Source: Candidatus Regiella endosymbiont of Tuberolachnus salignus (GTDB lineage: Bacteria; Pseudomonadota; Gammaproteobacteria; Enterobacterales; Enterobacteriaceae). From it: DNA of 64,000 bases. The DNA lies in assembly GCF_964020115.1 (NCBI RefSeq), contig NZ_OZ026542.1:2125436-2189435 (forward strand), read 5' to 3'. Numbering within the stretch: position 1 is the first letter of the stretch; each line of letters begins with the position of its first letter. Below the pieces are notes generated by a model that saw only the letters and a list, made by a program, of their open reading frames with translations, was not told the origin of the DNA and did no database searches. The position numbers were made by a program, and so were the translations under genes. Positions 52,140 to 61,027 of this stretch are shown in pieces.

Positions 52140-52434
52140 TGCATTTGCGGCTATTCATGAAATGATGGGGTCGTTACGAGAAGTCAATGCAATCGACAAG
52201 CAAACTATGCGAGCCTTTGATGACGCTTGTCTTACCCCTGTGCAACCATTATCACCTGAAGACATACGTTCTCTTCGTGAACGCGAACAGTTATCACAAC
52301 CGGTTTTTGCCCGCTATTTGAATGTGAGCAAAAATCTCATATCCGATTGGGAACGTGGAACGAGAAAACCCTGTGGTTCAGCACTTAAATTACTCACAGT
52401 AGTTAAAAATAAGGGGATTCAAACCATTGCCTAA
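52117..52434 (+). CDS. HigA/NadS-type antitoxin
   Basis: 105 residues from ATG 52117 (MMKKYRSDAFAAIHEMMGSL); the next ATG (52120) is equally possible. Residues ~50-100 are an HTH_3 domain (IRSLREREQLSQPVFARYLN, VSKNLISDWERGTRKPCGSA). It overlaps the toxin end by 23 bases. Binds the toxin and, by analogy, the palindrome upstream. Confidence 0.87.
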   Translation: MMKKYRSDAFAAIHEMMGSLREVNAIDKQTMRAFDDACLTPVQPLSPEDIRSLREREQLSQPVFARYLNVSKNLISDWERGTRKPCGSALKLLTVVKNKGIQTIA

Positions 52435-52494
52435 TTTGTCTGCCGTTCTTGGAATTGCTCTGGTCAAATAATTTTGGACACAAATTCAGGTGTT

Positions 52495-53375
<881 letters not shown>

Positions 53376-53520
53376 CTTCTTTATACCTTAATCTATTCAC
53401 TCTCTATTCACTAAAATTTTTCCCTTCTTTAGTGTCCAAATTTATTAGGCCAGAATAATCAGACATCAAATGATCTTTTTTGTCATTGATGTTCACAGTT
53501 CAACATGTAGTTCCTTTCTC

Positions 53521-53561
53521 TGTCCCACTCCCCACACAACGCCAGTCACATGCTCCCGCGC
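53521..53561. repeat. 41-bp direct repeat, left copy
   Basis: TGTCCCACTCCCCACACAAC followed by GCCAGTCACATGCTCCCGCG(C). The same sequence with one mismatch is at 54217-54257. The pair flanks the DinJ-YafQ-like module. Confidence 0.85.
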
Positions 53562-53579
53562 TGTGTAACAGTCATTTAT

Positions 53580-53846
53580 TTAAAATAATTCAGCATGACT
53601 ACCAACCCTGTATAACTTTAATTCAGTATGCGTCCGTCGGTAGATCAATAAGATATCTGGAGAACCATGACATTCCAGATACCCTATGTATTTACCAATT
53701 AGTTGATGCTCTCTGTATTTGCTCGGCAGGGCGTTGCCCGTTTGCAATAAGGCTATGGTATCCAAAATTACTTTTTTTGATTTTTTGTTATTTACATAAC
53801 GTTTTGCATCTTTTTTAAATTGATTTTGGTAAACAATGGTTAACAT
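53580..53846 (-). CDS. YafQ-type mRNA interferase toxin
   Basis: 88 residues, RelE superfamily YafQ branch: MLTIVYQNQFKKDAKRYVNN, YREHQLIGKYIGYLECHGSP and DILLIYRRTHTELKLYRVGS (catalytic-type H in HGSPD and the terminal HAELF). Lies three bases after its antitoxin. Complete. Confidence 0.9.
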   Translation of the reverse strand: MLTIVYQNQFKKDAKRYVNNKKSKKVILDTIALLQTGNALPSKYREHQLIGKYIGYLECHGSPDILLIYRRTHTELKLYRVGSHAELF

Positions 53847-53849
53847 TGT

Positions 53850-54107
53850 CTACCATCCTAAATCACGTTTTAGATCATCAACCGTATTGACTCGATTAAT
53901 ACCAACACCCTTTTCTAAATCAGAGATTGCCTGCAATGTTGTCCGATTAGGCTGGAAAAAATCAGCGGGTAAATCTGCGTTTACTGCTAACCGATTGACT
54001 ACCATACGGATCACAGTAGATAAATTTAATCCCAGCGCCTTAGCATTCACGATAGCTGCTGCCTTAGATTCTGGTGTCACTCGTGCTTTTACAATAGTAT
54101 CAACCAT
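53850..54107 (-). CDS. DinJ/RelB-type antitoxin
   Basis: 85 residues from ATG 54107 (MVDTIVKARVTPESKAAAIV) after TTGGAGAAATAGC. Ribbon-helix-helix N-terminus (AKALGLNLSTVIRMVVNRLA) and a toxin-binding tail ending DDLKRDLGW. The frame is open 17 codons upstream without homology. Antitoxin-first order, as in dinJ-yafQ. Confidence 0.9.
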   Translation of the reverse strand: MVDTIVKARVTPESKAAAIVNAKALGLNLSTVIRMVVNRLAVNADLPADFFQPNRTTLQAISDLEKGVGINRVNTVDDLKRDLGW

Positions 54108-54216
54108 GCTATTTCTCCAATGAGTTAAAATCACATTATAGCCACATTGTGGCCACATATCAAAATCTAGCTTATTTTTTCTTCTTTTACTTGCTGCACA
54201 CTAATCTTTTTCGCTT

Positions 54217-54257
54217 TGTCCCACTCCCCACACAACACCAGTCACATGCTCCCGCGC
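54217..54257. repeat. 41-bp direct repeat, right copy
   Basis: TGTCCCACTCCCCACACAAC followed by ACCAGTCACATGCTCCCGCG(C); it leads directly into the upstream region of the gpV fragment. Confidence 0.85.
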
Positions 54258-54280
54258 CCGATAGGCGACACACTGAGGGC

Positions 54281-54352
54281 ATGAAAACCTTCAATCACGC
54301 AGACTATCAACGCCGCCTGGCAAATTTGATCCGCATTGGCACGGTAGAGCTA
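54281..54352 (+). pseudogene. P2-like baseplate protein V, N-terminal stub
   Basis: ATG at 54281 (after CTGAGGGC) reads MKTFNHADYQRRLANLIRIG TVEL, matching the start of P2-type gpV (baseplate spike), then the homology ends at an IS630 fragment. A prophage relic of a different morphogenesis type than the lambda-like tail genes. Confidence 0.55.
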
Positions 54353-54382
54353 ACACTTTATTTTATGATGTATACTAATCTG

Positions 54383-54640
54383 ATGACTTATCCATTAAAA
54401 TTTCGCCAACATGTCTTGGCCATTAAAGAAAAAGAAAAGCTGACGTATGCGAAAACAGCGTCTCGTTTTGGCGTAGGGATGGCCAGTCCTATGCGCTGGA
54501 ATCGCCGCATAACGCTTTGCACGACGCACAATAAACCGGCTACCAAAATAGATATGGAAGCGCTAGCAGAAGATGTCGCTACTTATCCTGATGATTACCA
54601 ATACGAACGGGCTAAACGTTTTGGCGTTAGCTTTGGGATA
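54383..54640 (+). pseudogene. IS630-type transposase OrfA fragment
   Basis: MTYPLKFRQHVLAIKEKEKL, TYAKTASRFGVGMASPMRWN and DMEALAEDVATYPDDYQYER form the HTH part of a two-ORF IS630 transposase. Homology stops near FGVSFGILG and no OrfB follows. Confidence 0.8.
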
Positions 54641-54724
54641 CTGGGCAGGCCTGCGCCTTACGAGCTCCCTGTTTCATCGCATTCCTGAGCATATCAACTA
54701 TATTAAGCCGCTCCGGGAGAGGTA

Positions 54725-55070
54725 TCAGACGTCCTCGCTGTTGTCCCAGAAGGCATTGAACTTTTCCCTTAATACCAGTAGGGCTGCGGTTTCCGCAAGT
54801 GCCTTTTCTTTTCTAGCGAGTTCTTTTTCAAGTTCACGGTTCTTTTGTCTGTATTCTTTGACGATTTTATCAACTTTATGATTATTTGAGGTTTTCATCT
54901 CATGTGCCTGGAGCGAAACCGTTCGCCATTCCTTAACCTGTTCAACAAACAATCCTTTATGCCTACAGTATTCCGCCAGCTCAATTTCAGACATCACTGC
55001 GCTTTCAATGACCGCCGCAAAGCGCTGCTCGGGGGACCAACCTTCGTTATTCTTTAAAAACCACTCATCT
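54725..55070 (-). pseudogene. IS3-family OrfA fragment
   Basis: The minus frame FLKNNEGWSPEQRFAAVIES, AVMSEIELAEYCRHKGLFVE, QVKEWRTVSLQAHEMKTS and ELEKELARKEKALAETAALL(VL) is a typical IS3 OrfA, but the 5' end is cut at ~55075 by the IS5 copy and no OrfB is present. An internal ATG at 54997 is not the true start. Confidence 0.8.
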
Positions 55071-55239
55071 TCACATATGGAAACCCTGAAAAACCGCTAA
55101 AAGTAGCCTATTCTGTTAGCAATAAAATAGTGAAATGAAAACGAAATCGACGAGACGAGGCGACTTTTAAGCGCAAATGAATAGGATAGTTCCCTGGGAG
55201 AAGATTCTGGCCAAACTCAGTCGTCATTACCCCAAGGCA

Positions 55240-55477
55240 AGTCCTTATATCTTGATCATTAGCTTTCAAAGGTTGATGCTCCCCGACTGATCATCGCGAT
55301 GTCACCGGTGAGTTTGGGTAAGTCCTTAAGCTTAAAGCTTGTTGAATAGATAAAACCCCGGTGACATATTCATCATCGCCTTCAAGACCGAACGGTATCT
55401 TGTGCTTCGAGCACCTATTTATAAGGATGATCTTGGCGAATTCTCTGATTTTTACTGTCATGTCTGGAGTGTCTCTG
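55240..55477 (+). ncRNA. Candidate IS110 bridge RNA region
   Basis: The 238-base non-coding part of the IS110 element upstream of its transposase. In the IS110 subgroup this region encodes the bridge RNA that pairs with target and donor DNA. Structure is visible: GATGTCACCGG near 55300 pairs with CCGGTGACAT near 55360, and the loop side repeats TAAGTCCTTAAGCTTAAAGC. Exact RNA ends cannot be read from sequence. Confidence 0.5.
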
Positions 55478-56440
55478 ATGGACAAAACCCCCGTCGGTAT
55501 TGATATAGCAAAATTAAAGTTCGATGTGGCTGTCTGGATTGAAAGAAAAAAATACAAAACAAAAGTGTTTGATAATACCCCCTCCGGTTTTAGCGACTTG
55601 CTGAAGTGGCTACTTCCTTACGGTGACTGCCACATTTGTCTGGAAGCAACCAGCCATTACAGTCTGCCACTGGCCACTTTTTTGGTGGATAACGGGGTTG
55701 AGGTCAGTGTGGAAAACCCCGCCCGCATTCATGCCTTTGCTCAAAGTGAGCTGAGTCGTAATAAAACGGACCAAGGGGATGCGAAGATGATTGCCCGTTA
55801 TTGCGCGCTTTATTCACCCGCACGCTGGTTTCCCGCCCCGTTAAATGAACGTCAGCTTACTGCACTGATACGTCGTCTTAATCATTTAGTCGAAATGAAA
55901 CAGATGGAATATAACCGAAAAGAGGGCGCAGATGAAATCGTCCAGCCTTTTTTGACAGAAAGTATCTGTGCATTAGAAAAGCAAATACGCGAGATAAAAC
56001 AAAAAATTAAACAGCATATCAATGACTCCCCCGAGCTGAAAAAAAATAAGCAGCTCTTGGAAAGTATTCCCGGTATAGGCGAAATATTGAGTGCCACTTT
56101 ATTGGCGTTTGTCGGTGATGTATCAAAATTCACTAGCAGCAAGCAAGTGGTAGCCTACGCAGGGCTTAATCCGAAACTGTGCGAATCAGGCGTATTTAAA
56201 GGACGAAGCCGTCTCTCAAAAATCGGGTGTACAGAACTCAGAAAAGCACTATACATGCCAGCCCTTACCTCAATCACTTATAACCCAATAATAAAGTCTC
56301 AATGGGAACGGTTGGTAAAACGCAATAAAGGAGGAAAAATAGGCGTCTGTGCTGCAATGCGCAAATTACTTCAACTGGCGTATGGCGTGCTGAAATCAGG
56401 CGTCCCTTTTGATGAAAAAATAGCGCTTGCAAAGACGTAG
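55478..56440 (+). CDS. IS110-family transposase (DEDD, bridge-RNA guided type)
   Basis: 320 residues from ATG 55478 (MDKTPVGIDIAKLKFDVAVW); the frame is open upstream without homology. RuvC-like DEDD domain: D in VGIDIAK, E in CLEATSHY, two D in KTDQGDAKMIARY. C-terminal Tnp_20 domain: LLESIPGIGEILSATLLAFV and GRSRLSKIGCTELRKALYMP with the candidate catalytic serine. Intact and likely the most recent insertion in this cluster. Confidence 0.9.
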   Translation: MDKTPVGIDIAKLKFDVAVWIERKKYKTKVFDNTPSGFSDLLKWLLPYGDCHICLEATSHYSLPLATFLVDNGVEVSVENPARIHAFAQSELSRNKTDQGDAKMIARYCALYSPARWFPAPLNERQLTALIRRLNHLVEMKQMEYNRKEGADEIVQPFLTESICALEKQIREIKQKIKQHINDSPELKKNKQLLESIPGIGEILSATLLAFVGDVSKFTSSKQVVAYAGLNPKLCESGVFKGRSRLSKIGCTELRKALYMPALTSITYNPIIKSQWERLVKRNKGGKIGVCAAMRKLLQLAYGVLKSGVPFDEKIALAKT

Positions 56441-56451
56441 GCAAGACGGTA

Positions 56452-57276
56452 TCTAAAGGCGGCAGACCGGCGAAACCGTTAGAAGTGATGCTGCGGATTT
56501 ATTTTTTACAGAATGGGTTTAATTATGCTGATTTATCGATGGAAGAAGCGTTATACGACATCCCCTTATTACGTCAATTTGCGGGGGTATGTGTCGATGC
56601 TATTCCCTCCGATCCCACTATCCTGCATTTTCGTCATTGGCTGGAAAAACATCATTTAAGCGAAGCGCTGTTTGAAGAAATTAATACGCATTTAGCTTCG
56701 CTTCAGCTATTTATCAAACGGGGTAGCATTGTCGATGCTACGATTATTGATGCACCCAGTTCAACTCAAAACCGGCAAAATACTCGTGAGCCAGACATGA
56801 AAGCCACCCGTAAAGGCAATCAGTGCTACTTTGGCATGAAAGCGCATATTGGCGTGGATGCACAGACGGGGCTGGTGCATTCCCTGGTGGGAACCTCGGC
56901 GAATGTAGCCGATGTGACGCAAGTTCATCACCTTCTTCACGGCCAAGAAGAGGTTGTTCATGGTGATGCCGGTTATAAAGGCGTGATGCGACGCAGTGAA
57001 CATTAACATCGTGCGGTCACCTGGCACATCCCCCGACGGAGGGTATTGCCCTTGCCCGGGCAGGAGCAGCAGGTATGGGAAAAACATCGGCATCAGCAAA
57101 GTCTCAACGCGAAAATCCGGGCTAAAGTAGAACACCCCTTCCGTGTATTAAAATGCCAGTTCAACTTTAGAAAAGTGCGTTACAAAGGCTTAGCTAAAAA
57201 TACCGCGCAGTTATTCAGCTTATTTGCTTTGACCAATCTCTTTCTCGCTAGAAAAATCCTGCTCTGTAACCCCTGA
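56452..57276 (+). pseudogene. IS5-family transposase copy 1, C-terminal part
   Basis: Reads SKGGRPAKPLEVMLRIYFLQ onward, with FIKRGSIVDATIIDAPSSTQ, YFGMKAHIGVDAQTGLVHSL and KVEHPFRVLKCQFNFRKVRY (DDE residues in these blocks). TAA at 57004-57006 (after MRRSEH) breaks it; the frame then continues HRAVTWHIPRRR in phase. Combined with the IS110 insertion the element is dead. Confidence 0.88.
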
Positions 57277-57430
57277 TTTTCCATTGATACTGAAAAAAAG
57301 TGTATCCGCCGTCTCTTATACCGTAAAAAAAGAGTGCATTAATTTCCTTTTTTATTACATGACCTTAAGAATTAACGCTACTAGCTCAAAATATAGCATT
57401 CATTATCGGTTCTTCAGGGTTTCCATATCG

Positions 57431-58683
57431 CCTGGCGTGCCATCAGTGATCGCGATTTAATGCGGGAAATGGTGGCTATCTTTATCGGATCAGATGTGCC
57501 TTATACGTCAATCGGCATCCGTTCTGCCGTTGATGCACTAAAACTTCAACTGCCGTTAATGAAAAGCCCGGCTCGTCACTTAATCGGCTTCTGTAATGGC
57601 GTCTTTGATCTGCAAAAAAAGCAGTTCAGACCACATAATAAGGAAGATGGGTTATTGATCGTCAATGAAATCGACTTCACTTCGCCGGAACCGGGTGAAA
57701 CACTGGTCGATAACGCGCCTCATTTTTGGCAGTGGATACGCAGAGCAACAGCAAACCATGATCGCAAAACAGACAGAGTACTCGCCGCGCTGTTTATGGT
57801 GCTGGCTAACCGCTATGACTGGCAATTATTTCTTGAGGTCACAGGCGCAGGCGGCAGCGGTAAAAGCCTTCTGGCGGAAATTTGTACCCTGCTGGCAGGA
57901 AAAAATAACAGGGTATCAGCCAGTATGACAGCACTGGAGAACCCACGCGAACGTGCGTTAATCATCGGCTACTCACTGATCATCATGCCCGACCAAATTC
58001 GCTATGTGGGAGAAGGCTCAGGGATCAAGGCGATTACCGGTGGTGATGAAGTTTCTGTCGATCCCAAACATAAACAACCTTATTCGACACGTATCCCTGC
58101 GGTGATAGTGGCGGTGAATAATAACGCCATGAGTTTCAGTGATCGGAGTGGCGGTGTGTCTCGTCGGCGCGTCATTTTTAACTTCTCAGAAATCATCCCT
58201 GAAAATGAACGTGATACCTTATTGCGTGATAAAATCGCCCGAGAATTACCGGTGATTATCCGCCACCTGCTGACCCGTTTTGTTGAGCCTGCCAAAGCCA
58301 AATGCTTATTGCTGGAGCAGCAAAAATCAGCCGAAGCGCTTAATGTCAAACGGAGTACTGATTCGCTGGTAGATTTTTGTGGCTATCTGTTAGCCTCGGT
58401 TGAAGCGGATGGGATGTTGGTAGGCAATGCGGAGATTATCCCGTTTAATCCGCGTAAATATCTGTATCACGCTTATCTTGCGTACATGAGAGGTAACAAT
58501 CTGACTAAACCGGTATCAGTAACACGTTTTGGCAGTGATATGCCGGGCTCCTTAGCGGAATTTGGCTTACAGTATCTACGTAAGAAAAGCAGGCAGGGGA
58601 TCCGTAGCAACCTGAATTTGAATGTAGACAGTGCGGATGAATGGCTACCACGAGCGACAGGCACCGCTGATTTAAACCACTAA
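57431..58683 (+). pseudogene. P4-type SF3 helicase/primase, C-terminal part cut by IS5
   Basis: The frame reads IAWRAISDRDLMREMVAIFI directly from the IS5 end. It shows the D5/P4-alpha linker, a Walker A loop EVTGAGGSGKSLLAE (residues 127-141 counted from the ATG at 57460), Walker B-like LIIMPDQIRY, and the SF3 motif C region AVIVAVNNNAMSF. About 415 of ~780 residues remain; primase and zinc domains are lost. Marks the replication module of a P4-like satellite. An internal ATG at 57460 could still give a helicase-only protein. Confidence 0.85.
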
Positions 58684-58799
58684 TCCGGTGGTGATAGGGG
58701 GGTACTAAAAATAATAGGAAAAAGTGTTCACCCCTGTTCACACTATGCTAAAAGCCTTGCTATATAAGGATTAATAGGGTGAACAGTTTTACCCCTAAA

Positions 58800-59035
58800 G
58801 AGCTGAGCTTCGCCAAAATCCTGGATTGATTTCCATCCCGAGGCTCCACTTAACACCGCGGCAAAAACTAAGAAAATCACATCGATCAATTGGTGCTTAA
58901 TATTGATATCTTTACACGGGTTGGGGATCAGGGCTAATTGCTTAAATAGGCTCATCGTTAGGTATTCATTAGGATAAATACTCTTATGATCATTCTGCCT
59001 ACATAGAGTTCAAATTAAAGTGGGATCCCGCCCTG
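58800..59035 (-). mobile_element. ISAs1 remnant (transposase start and right end)
   Basis: Matches 51297-51539 of the complete copy: transposase MSLFKQLALIPNPCKDINIK to GWKSIQDFGEAQL (58955 leftwards to ~58800), ending GTGGGATCCCGCCCTG at 59035. The other ~1 kb is deleted. Its right end cuts the exported-protein gene at 59036. Confidence 0.9.
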
Positions 59036-59174
59036 CTTCACACACAGGGATGGAACCAAAAAAAGTCACCTCCCACGTAGTGGTGTTACAAACAGAAGAC
59101 GCCCATGCAGGGACTGCTAATGAAAATAATAATAAAACAGGTAACAGTTTCAAGAATGTTGTTATTTTTTTCAT
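59036..59174 (-). pseudogene. Small exported protein A, cut by ISAs1
   Basis: From ATG 59174 (after AGGAAATAATCCG): MKKITTFLKLLPVLLLFSLA, then VPAWASS (signal peptide cleavage) and VCNTTTWEVTFFGSIPVCEA; the IS terminus then adds GRDPTLI and a stop at 59010. The mature part has two cysteines 16 residues apart. Resembles the protein at 59468-59698. Unknown family. Confidence 0.6.
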
Positions 59175-59292
59175 CGGATTATTTCCTGTTAGCCTCAAAT
59201 TGGTACTGATTTTTAATCTGTTATTAGCATAGTCACCAGAAAAGTAATTTTCCTGCTCAATCTTTATTACCCATTTATTGTTTGGTGATAAC
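59175..59292. repeat. Duplicated leader region, copy 1
   Basis: On the minus strand: GGTGACTATGCTAATAACAG, CAGTACCAATTTGAGGCTAA, CAGGAAATAATCCG leading into the exported protein A start. The same ~115-base stretch, ~85% alike by eye, is at 59808-59932 upstream of a second small gene set. 59293-59467 shows nothing else. Confidence 0.75.
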
Positions 59293-59467
59293 TTTTTAGG
59301 TAAAAGTTTGCCCTTTATTTCAAAGACCGCGAATTATATAGTTTCAGCCATTAATTGATCTTAAATCTCTTTTTCTTTACATAATCACACTAAAGCGTTT
59401 TATGGTGTGGGACACTAAAGACATACTTAGCGTTATCTCATGATCAATTAATGGGGTCTTATGCTAT

Positions 59468-59698
59468 TCATAAAAGTAAAGCTATCGCGCGAACAAATGC
59501 GATACTTACCCCTTGAGGCGTGTCTAATGTGGACTGCTTAGCAGCATTTGCAGTGGCCTCCTGTTTACAGTTTATTTCTATGGGCATTAATCCATCCCAA
59601 GGAAGGTCACAAGTTCGTGGCGTCTCTTGAATAGCCGAGGCAAACGTTGGCATCAGCAAAATGGGTAACGCCTTCAAAATAGTTTTTCTTTTTTTCAT
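59468..59698 (-). CDS. Small exported protein B
   Basis: 76 residues from ATG 59698 after AGAGGTGAACGGC. Signal peptide MKKRKTILKALPILLMPTFA(SA), then IQETPRTCDLPWDGLMPIEI and NCKQEATANAAKQS; two cysteines and a conserved-position Trp as in protein A (C-x3-5-W ... I-x-x-C). The C-terminus ends with a short hydrophobic stretch (SIAFVRAIALLL). Not recognised; a pilin-like or phage-exclusion role cannot be excluded. Confidence 0.55.
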   Translation of the reverse strand: MKKRKTILKALPILLMPTFASAIQETPRTCDLPWDGLMPIEINCKQEATANAAKQSTLDTPQGVSIAFVRAIALLL

Positions 59699-59703
59699 GC
59701 CGT

Positions 59704-59787
59704 TCACCTCTTTCTGTCATGTTCTAGTGTGGCGATAGTTTTATTTGTGCAACTCATTGAAAATATAACAAGATGATAATGCTGCAT
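59704..59787 (-). CDS. 27-residue leader ORF before exported protein B
   Basis: ATG at 59787 behind a strong site (AGGAGGACGAGGAGCG) reads MQHYHLVIFSMSCTNKTIAT(LEHDRKR) and stops six bases before the protein B start, whose ribosome site lies inside its last codons. The arrangement suggests translational coupling. Too short to assign. Confidence 0.45.
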   Translation of the reverse strand: MQHYHLVIFSMSCTNKTIATLEHDRKR

Positions 59788-59807
59788 CGCTCCTCGTCCT
59801 CCTGTTT

Positions 59808-59932
59808 TCCTGTTAGCCTCATTTAATCGGTACTGGTTTTTGATCTCTTATTTAGCATAGTCACCAAAAAAGCAATTTTCCCTTTCAATTTTTATTACCT
59901 GTTTATTATTTAACGTTATTGACCGCTTTTTA
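59808..59932. repeat. Duplicated leader region, copy 2
   Basis: On the minus strand: GGTGACTATGCTAAATAAGA, CAGTACCGATTAAATGAGGC, TAACAGGAAAACAGGAGG, leading into the 27-residue leader ORF. Direct repeat of 59175-59292. Confidence 0.75.
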
Positions 59933-59939
59933 TTTCAAT

Positions 59940-59963
59940 GGCCACGCATCGCGCGGCCTTTTT
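59940..59963. terminator. Terminator hairpin
   Basis: GGCCACGC-ATC-GCGCGGCC (59940-59958) folds into a GC-rich stem with one mismatch and is followed by TTTTTACC on the plus strand. Confidence 0.65.
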
Positions 59964-60081
59964 ACCTTTTAGCACCTCCCCCCTGCCCATCAGTGCTCAA
60001 ATTCTTTTATCCACGAGAGGGTAAACGGGGGATGGCGCTATTTTTCATCTCCCCTTTTCCATTTAATAGACGAGACAGAGC

Positions 60082-60110
60082 ATGGACAAAGTGACCACAG
60101 GCGCGACCTA
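60082..60110 (+). pseudogene. Phage holin N-terminal stub cut by IS5
   Basis: ATG at 60082 reads MDKVTTGATY up to the IS5 end at 60111. This matches the N-terminus of phage 21-type S holins (MEKITTGVSY). A relic of the lysis cassette; 59964-60081 shows nothing else coding. Confidence 0.55.
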
Positions 60111-60976
60111 TGGAAACCCTGAAGAACCGATAATGAATGCTATATTTTGAGTTAATAGCTAAACATTTTTCAGTATCAAGGGTCAATTAGGGGCGACAAA
60201 ACAAAATTTTTCTAGCGAGAAAGAGATTGGTCAAAGCAAATAAGCTGAATAATTGCGCCGTATTTTTAGCTAAGCCTTTGTAACGCACTTTTCTAAAGTT
60301 GAACTGGCATTTTAATACACGGAAGGGGTGTTCTACTTTAGCCCGGATTTTCGCGTTGAGACTTTGCTGATGCCGATGTTTTTCCCATACCTGCTGCTCC
60401 TGCCCGGGCAAGGCCAATACCCTCCGTCGGGGGATGTGCCAAGTGACCTGGCTAACCGGCATCACCATGAACAACCTCTTCTTGGCCGTGAAGAAGGTGA
60501 TGAACTTGCGTCACATCGGCTACATTCGCCGAGGTTCCCACCAGGGAATGCACCAGCCCCGTCTGTGCATCCACGCCAATATGCGCTTTCATGCCAAAGT
60601 AGCACTGATTGCCTTTACGGGTGGCTTTCATGTCTGGCTCACGAGTATTTTGCCGGTTTTGAGTTGAACTGGGTGCATCAATAATCGTAGCATCGACAAT
60701 GCTACCCCGTTTGATAAATAGCTGAAGCGAAGCTAAATGCGTATTAACTTCTTCAAACAGCGCTTCGCTTAAATGATGTTTTTCCAGCCAATGACGAAAA
60801 TGCAGGATAGTGGGATCGGAGGGAATGGCATCGACACATACCCCCGCAAATTGACGTAATAAGGGGATGTCGTATAACGCTTCTTCCATCGATAAATCAG
60901 CATAATTAAACCCATTCTGTAAAAAATAAATCCGCAGCATCACTTCTAACGGTTTCGCCGGTCTGCCGCCTTTAGA
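60111..60976 (-). mobile_element. IS5-family element copy 2, 5' end missing
   Basis: Left boundary ATGGAAACCCTGAAGAACCG is the terminal repeat. The transposase (minus strand) begins at SKGGRPAKPLEV (60976), exactly where copy 1 resumes after IS110, and its upstream part is replaced by an R3 repeat piece. A 43-base deletion near 60448 after VVHGDAG breaks the frame; the C-terminal piece (VTWHIPRRRVLALPGQEQQV to LFLARKILFCRP) follows in another phase. Confidence 0.85.
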
Positions 60977-61027
60977 GATTGCGCGCACGGGGCAACGCAG
61001 GATTCGCGTCACGCAGTAGGTTTAGAA
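60977..61027. repeat. R3 partial copy
   Basis: On the minus strand CTTTCTAAACCTACTGCGTG then ACGCGAATCCTGCGTTGCCC and CGTGCGCGCAATC, the left half of R3 (compare 19550-19600). It joins bepA to the IS5 copy and encodes the last residues of bepA. Confidence 0.75.

Larger units (their letters stand above)
55077..57428 (+). mobile_element. IS5-family element copy 1, interrupted by IS110
   Basis: Left end ATGGAAACCCTGAAAAACCG, right end (57389-57428) the inverse, GGTTCTTCAGGGTTTCCAT. The transposase is split: 55135-55239 (MKTKSTRRGDF, stop, AQMNRIVPWEKILAKLSRHY PKA) and 56452-57276. An IS110 element occupies 55240-56451. The element has cut a P4-like helicase gene on its right side and an IS3 OrfA on its left. 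Confidence 0.85.

Noticed and set aside
55201-55477. Extension of the IS110 transposase frame upstream to 55361
   Set aside because: The extra 39 codons have no similarity to the family, and the ATG at 55478 gives the usual N-terminus before the DEDD domain.
56761-60684. ORFs antisense to the IS5 transposases
   Set aside because: The same antisense translation appears at both IS5 copies, as expected for a shadow of a duplicated gene.
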